The notes below the pieces were generated by a model. That model was not told the DNA's origin. It saw only the letters and a list, made by a program, of their open reading frames with translations, and searched no databases. Made by a program: the position numbers and the translations under genes. Source: Campylobacterales bacterium (GTDB lineage: Bacteria > Campylobacterota > Campylobacteria > Campylobacterales > QNZT01). Taken from it: 8,302 nt of DNA. Below, piece after piece: positions 5,256 to 8,302 of the stretch (position 1 is the stretch's first letter; each line of letters opens with the position of its first letter). The stretch spans positions 1 to 8,302 of the forward strand of contig JALSQA010000353.1 in the NCBI GenBank assembly GCA_026985685.1, in the 5' to 3' direction.

Positions 5256-5577
5256 AGAGAACCCAATACTATCACCATTGTTTGGAAAAGCCAAATGGTT
5301 TGCTTTTGTTGAGGAGGGCAAAGTAAAAATTGAAAGAAACGAGGAACAAGGTGGTGTTCGTGTTGTTGATTGGTTGTTTGAAAAAGGAATTGATGCTTTG
5401 ATAATATCACATATGGGAAATTCACCATACACTTATATTAAAGAGGGAAGTGATATTTCTATCTTTTATGCAGGTGAAGAGAGAATTTCTCTTGAAGAAG
5501 TGATGAAAAAATTTGAAGATGAGACTTTGGTGATTGTAGATGATAGCAATAGTGCAAAAATCATCAGAAATCATTAA
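5224..5577 (+). CDS. NifX/NafY-like protein, Nitro_FeMo-Co family
   Basis: This 117-residue single-domain protein matches the dinitrogenase iron-molybdenum cofactor family (ribonuclease H-like fold shared by NifX, NafY and the C-terminus of NifB). Visible family features are the start MKIAIPVK, the SPLFGKAKWFAFVE segment (17-30, matching the usual S-x-HFG-x-A motif but with Leu instead of His), and GIDALIISHMGNSPY (55-69) with H63 before the conserved glycine. Stand-alone members occur widely in organisms without nitrogenase, so no nitrogen fixation is implied; the role may be carriage of an Fe-S or Mo/Fe cluster. ATG at 5224 is preferred to the adjacent one at 5221 because the ribosome site (AGGGGAA at 5212-5218) is then five bases away. 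It overlaps the DUF134 gene in another frame, indicating coupling. Confidence 0.85.
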   Translation: MKIAIPVKTDKENPILSPLFGKAKWFAFVEEGKVKIERNEEQGGVRVVDWLFEKGIDALIISHMGNSPYTYIKEGSDISIFYAGEERISLEEVMKKFEDETLVIVDDSNSAKIIRNH

Positions 5578-5588
5578 AAAGTTTTAAT

Positions 5589-6281
5589 ATGTTGATAGAT
5601 AAAACAATATTACTTGTAACTTTACTAGTTATCGTTACAGGTTGTTCTGAAAACAAAGTCCATTACGATGGTGAAAAACTTTTAAAACTAAAGTGTGCAT
5701 CATGTCATAATCTTGATATGCCACCAAAAACATATAAAGATGAAAAAGCTCCGCCTATGATGGCGGTGGCATTTCATGTGAAAGATTTTATGAAGGTTAG
5801 TTCTCCTAGTGATAAGAGACCAAAATTTATTAATTTCTTTCAAGATTATGTGCTTTATCCTGATGCTAAAAAATCATTTTGTGATAAAGAGAGTTTGGCT
5901 TCTTATGGTGTGATGCCTTCACAAAAAGGAAAAGTTAGCAAAGATGAGGTAAAAGCTATAGCTGAGTATGTTTTTGATTTTTACGATCAAGATAAATTTT
6001 TACAACAGATGAGAGTTCAAGCTGCTTTTGATGTGCTGCCAAAAGGTGAGCAAATAGCTACTAAAAAGGGTTGTTTAACTTGTCATGGAATAGACAAGAA
6101 AAAAGTTGCACCATCTTTCAAAGAAATATCCAAAAAAAGTTCTAAAGAGATTGTGCAAGTGATAGAAAATGGAAGTAGAGGAAAGTGGAAGGGATTTGAA
6201 CGTATGACAATGCCTCCTTTTAAGGGAAAATTAACTTCCAAAGAGAAAGATATTTTGATTAATTGGATGAAAAAACTATGA
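5589..6281 (+). CDS. Dihaem cytochrome c lipoprotein
   Basis: This 230-residue protein has a lipoprotein signal ending in VTGC (lipidated C19), placing it on the outside of a membrane facing the periplasm. It contains two haem c sites, C36-A-S-C-H40 and C162-L-T-C-H166, so it is built from two class I cytochrome domains. Likely axial methionines are M109 (GVMPSQ) for the first haem and M206 or M208 (MTMPPF) for the second. The second domain resembles small cytochrome c551/c5 types (KKVAPSFKEI then MPPF and a C-terminal helix). An electron-transfer role in the periplasm is expected; partner unknown. It lies 11 bases after the previous gene with a weak ribosome site and overlaps the next gene by four bases, so it is in the middle of the operon. 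Confidence 0.85.
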   Translation: MLIDKTILLVTLLVIVTGCSENKVHYDGEKLLKLKCASCHNLDMPPKTYKDEKAPPMMAVAFHVKDFMKVSSPSDKRPKFINFFQDYVLYPDAKKSFCDKESLASYGVMPSQKGKVSKDEVKAIAEYVFDFYDQDKFLQQMRVQAAFDVLPKGEQIATKKGCLTCHGIDKKKVAPSFKEISKKSSKEIVQVIENGSRGKWKGFERMTMPPFKGKLTSKEKDILINWMKKL

Positions 6282-6772
6282 AGTTTGAACTCAAACAAAT
6301 AGGCACTGTATATTCACCTTTTTGTGATTTAGTTAATATGCCTGTACAGCCTAAAGGTGCGGAAAACATATATGCAACCATAGAAATAAAAAAAGATTAT
6401 CAAGAAGGATTAAGAGATCTTGATGGTTTTTCCCATATCTATTTGATATATTATTTTCACAAAGTGAAAGAGCCAAAGCTTAAAGTTGTACCTTTTAATG
6501 ACCATACTCATACACCAAGAGGTGTATTTTCTACTAGAACACCAATGCATCCAAATAGTTTGGGATTGTCGGTGGTAGAGTTAGTGAAAGTAGAAGAAAA
6601 TATTGTTACGATTAAAGGAGTTGATATTTTGGATGGTACACCTGTTATAGATATCAAGCCATATATTGAAAATTTTGATAAAGTTGAGGGTATGACTCGT
6701 TTTGGATGGATGCAAGCTTCATTAGAAGAGGTGAGAAGGAAAAAATCTGATGATCGATTTGTGCAGCATTAA
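6278..6772 (+). CDS. trmO: TrmO-type tRNA (t6A37) N6-methyltransferase, TsaA/YaeB family
   Basis: This 164-residue protein belongs to the TsaA/YaeB (UPF0066) family, whose characterised member TrmO uses S-adenosylmethionine to methylate N6-threonylcarbamoyladenosine at tRNA position 37. Family signatures are clear: IGTVYSPF (8-15), PVQP (22-25), LDGFSHI (48-54), RGVFSTRTPMHPNSLGLS (81-98) and LDGTPVIDIKPYI (118-130). At this length it is the short form, without the C-terminal extension of the roughly 235-residue E. coli enzyme. The start is taken at 6278, where ATG overlaps the cytochrome stop (ATGA), rather than 15 bases upstream, because family members begin close to IGTVYSP. Why a tRNA modification gene sits between a cytochrome and a transporter gene is unclear; many TsaA-family proteins have not been tested, so its substrate here is inferred. 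Confidence 0.85.
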   Translation: MKFELKQIGTVYSPFCDLVNMPVQPKGAENIYATIEIKKDYQEGLRDLDGFSHIYLIYYFHKVKEPKLKVVPFNDHTHTPRGVFSTRTPMHPNSLGLSVVELVKVEENIVTIKGVDILDGTPVIDIKPYIENFDKVEGMTRFGWMQASLEEVRRKKSDDRFVQH

Positions 6773-6783
6773 AAAGTATATTC

Positions 6784-7992
6784 ATGTTTAAACTTGATAA
6801 TCCAGCTAATAACCTTAAAAATATAACTCATGCATTTTTTCTTTCTTTGGCGATTACGATAGCTGAACCTTCAACGATTTTGCCTTTGATGGTACATCAT
6901 TTTAGTGAAAGTTTGATTATTGTAGGTATTTTTGCTTCATTGCTCAGAGGTGGTGCTATTGTGGTGCAATTGTATGCTGCATTTCATGCTCAAGCTTATA
7001 AGAGGGTATTGCCATATCTTCGTAAAGTTTTCTTTTTTCGGTTTTTGAGTTGGTTGTTGATTGGAGTGAGCATTTATGTTATTGGAGATAGTCACAAATC
7101 TATAACACTTTTTTTTATTGGGTTAGGACTTTTTTTCTTCTCTTTTACCGCTGGATTTGGTGCGATTTATTTTAAAGAACTTCAAGCAAAACTTTTTTCA
7201 AAAAGCTATCGTGGTAAAACTATGGCAAATCGTCAAATAGCAGGCTCTATCGCATCAATTATCAGTGGTGGTATGACGGGATATGTTTTAAGTGCATTTA
7301 CTGCTCCGTTAAATTATGCTTATTTGTTTATTGTTAGTAGTGGATTGATGGCGATTGGATTTATAGTTTTTAGTACGATTGAAGAGCCTGTTAAAAACAA
7401 TGTATTATCCAAAGAGAAACATTTTGGACTTTTTATTCAAAATGCACTGAAACTTTTGAAGAAAGATAAACGATTACAGCGACAAATAACAGCAATACTT
7501 TTAGGAAATAGTTATTTTTTGGCGATGCCTTTTGTCATCCTCAATGCAAATAATAGTTTTCATCTTACTGGTTGGATGTTGGGTGGATTTATCACTGTTC
7601 AGATGCTTGGTAGTATTATTGGTAGTATCTTTTTATGGAGAAAAATAGATCATTATGAAAAGATGCTTTCATTGAGTATATTTCTTATGATAGCTGCTTT
7701 TTGTGTAGTTCTTTTATGTCATAGTGCTTGGTGTTATGGTCTTGTCTTTTTTTTATTTGGTATTGCATTAGATGGTTTTAATATCAGTGGCATGAATCTT
7801 GTGATTGAAATAGCTCCAGAAGAAAAGCGACCAATATATACAGCTTTGCAATCAAATATAACTTCTTTAGGGCTATTTTTCCCTATCATAGGAGGTACTA
7901 TTTTAAAGTTTTCTGGAAGTTATGAAATTGTTTATATATTGACGATTTTACTTTTAGGTTTAGGTTTGTGGCTTAGCCAAAGGCTTAGATGA
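6784..7992 (+). CDS. Major facilitator superfamily transporter
   Basis: This 402-residue protein is hydrophobic throughout, with about 12 predicted membrane helices in two halves separated by a charged cytoplasmic loop (about 199-233). The loop after helix 4 contains SKSYRGKTMANRQIAGS (139-155), in the place where MFS proteins carry conserved basic residues, and a second similar loop PEEKRPIYTALQSN (345-358) precedes helix 11 in the second half. This repeated pattern and length fit the MFS. The substrate cannot be read from the sequence. It follows trmO by 11 bases with only a weak ribosome site and is probably the last gene of the operon that starts at the DUF134 gene. A GC-rich hairpin lies just after its stop. 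Confidence 0.8.
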   Translation: MFKLDNPANNLKNITHAFFLSLAITIAEPSTILPLMVHHFSESLIIVGIFASLLRGGAIVVQLYAAFHAQAYKRVLPYLRKVFFFRFLSWLLIGVSIYVIGDSHKSITLFFIGLGLFFFSFTAGFGAIYFKELQAKLFSKSYRGKTMANRQIAGSIASIISGGMTGYVLSAFTAPLNYAYLFIVSSGLMAIGFIVFSTIEEPVKNNVLSKEKHFGLFIQNALKLLKKDKRLQRQITAILLGNSYFLAMPFVILNANNSFHLTGWMLGGFITVQMLGSIIGSIFLWRKIDHYEKMLSLSIFLMIAAFCVVLLCHSAWCYGLVFFLFGIALDGFNISGMNLVIEIAPEEKRPIYTALQSNITSLGLFFPIIGGTILKFSGSYEIVYILTILLLGLGLWLSQRLR

Positions 7993-7994
7993 CA

Positions 7995-8047
7995 CTCCAC
8001 CTCAATTGGAATCGGGAGGCTTTGCCTCCGTCTAATATTTGATGGAG
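7995..8047. terminator. Nested GC-rich hairpin between convergent genes
   Basis: The core is a 6-bp GC stem (8015-8020 with 8024-8029) with a TTT loop. Outside it, CTCCA (7995-7999) can pair with TGGAG (8043-8047), and TCAA (8002-8005) with TTGA (8039-8042). Placed between the transporter stop and the end of the convergent receptor gene, it could stop transcription from both sides, but neither side has a T-run. Its GC content is far above the surroundings, so it may instead be a copy of a dispersed intergenic repeat. Confidence 0.5.
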
Positions 8048-8082
8048 CTGAAACACCATTTCCAGTAGTGGGTAGTATGTTT

Positions 8083-8302
8083 TTAAAAGTTATAATTTCC
8101 CTGTAGGTAAAAATATCGACCTGGTTCATTTAGTAGCATAGTGTTATCAACACCATTTCCTGCTGTCAATAGTACTAGATCTTTATATGTATTTGTGATG
8201 GCATAAGATTTATCTAAGATATTGTCTACTCCTGCTGTTATCTTGAAGTGTTTATATAGTCTGTGACTTGCTCTTAAGTTTAAAACACCATATCCCGCTA
8301 GT
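8083..8302 (-). CDS. TonB-dependent outer-membrane receptor, C-terminal end (partial)
   Basis: The minus strand holds an open frame that enters from the window edge and ends at 8083, giving the last 72 residues of a longer protein. The segment LRASHRLYKHFKITAGVDNILDKSYA is typical of the last strands of TonB-dependent receptor barrels, with the NILDKSYA motif, and the protein ends LLNEPGRYFYLQGNYNF, finishing in Phe as outer-membrane barrels do for BAM recognition. Such receptors import iron chelates, haem, copper or vitamin B12 across the outer membrane; the ligand cannot be told from this end. The N-terminal plug and TonB box are outside the window. It converges on the MFS gene with about 90 bases between. 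Confidence 0.8.
   Translation of the reverse strand, partial: LAGYGVLNLRASHRLYKHFKITAGVDNILDKSYAITNTYKDLVLLTAGNGVDNTMLLNEPGRYFYLQGNYNF

Noticed and set aside
5124..5432. Two minus-strand frames of about 100 codons across the DUF134 and NifX-like genes
   Set aside because: Both are antisense to well-supported genes, and their Phe/Ile-rich composition is what antisense reading of Lys/Glu-rich AT-rich genes gives.
6263..6277. Upstream ATG for the TrmO-type gene
   Set aside because: It would overlap the cytochrome gene by 19 bases, has no ribosome site, and adds residues outside the family's conserved start; the ATGA junction at 6278 fits better.
5589..6281. Evidence for nitrogen fixation or denitrification genes around the NifX-like and NosL proteins
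   Set aside because: No nif structural or assembly genes and no nosZ are in the window; both families occur without those pathways.
7932..8129. 65-codon minus-strand frame across the spacer and the transporter 3' end
   Set aside because: It runs through the end of the receptor gene in a different frame, through the hairpin and antisense to the transporter; no ribosome site and no family resemblance.

Overview
The window is AT-rich, densely packed DNA that most resembles a Campylobacterota (epsilonproteobacterial) genome, for example a sulfur- or hydrogen-oxidising relative of Sulfurimonas, Sulfurovum or Sulfurospirillum. That placement is inferred from gene content and base composition: a NosL with a Cys-containing C-terminal extension, a small four-Cys protein, small multi-haem lipoproteins, and sigma-70 promoters that rely on the -10 box. 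It has not been checked by a search. No rRNA, tRNA, CRISPR array or transposase gene was seen.

Left part (1-1104): a 22-bp inverted repeat lies between a probable promoter and a nosL-type copper chaperone gene. Next comes a stem-loop that contains the Shine-Dalgarno of a 53-residue protein with four cysteines.

Central part (1105-3680): an extended -10 promoter drives a tight cluster encoding a MotA/TolQ/ExbB-type channel protein with a long cytoplasmic tail, a MotB/OmpA-type partner with a long coiled coil, and a 49-residue basic protein joined by an ATGA overlap. The first two have the architecture of a proton-driven motor and recall the ZorA/ZorB pair of the Zorya anti-phage system. None of the known Zorya effectors (ZorC, ZorD, ZorE) is in view, so a defence role is only a hypothesis.

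Middle part (3677-4747): a yehS (DUF1456) gene on the minus strand ends by sharing its stop region with the 49-residue gene. It diverges from a small HTH plus coiled-coil gene, which in turn is tail to tail with a gene for a small exported acidic protein.

Right part (4842-7992): a strong sigma-70 promoter carries two near-identical 12-bp palindromes and leads into a compact five-gene unit: a DUF134 HTH protein, a NifX/NifB-C-terminal-like FeMo-cofactor-family protein, a dihaem cytochrome c lipoprotein, a TrmO-type tRNA methyltransferase and an MFS transporter. The unit ends at a GC-rich nested hairpin. On the other side lies the C-terminal end of a TonB-dependent outer-membrane receptor on the minus strand, cut by the window edge.
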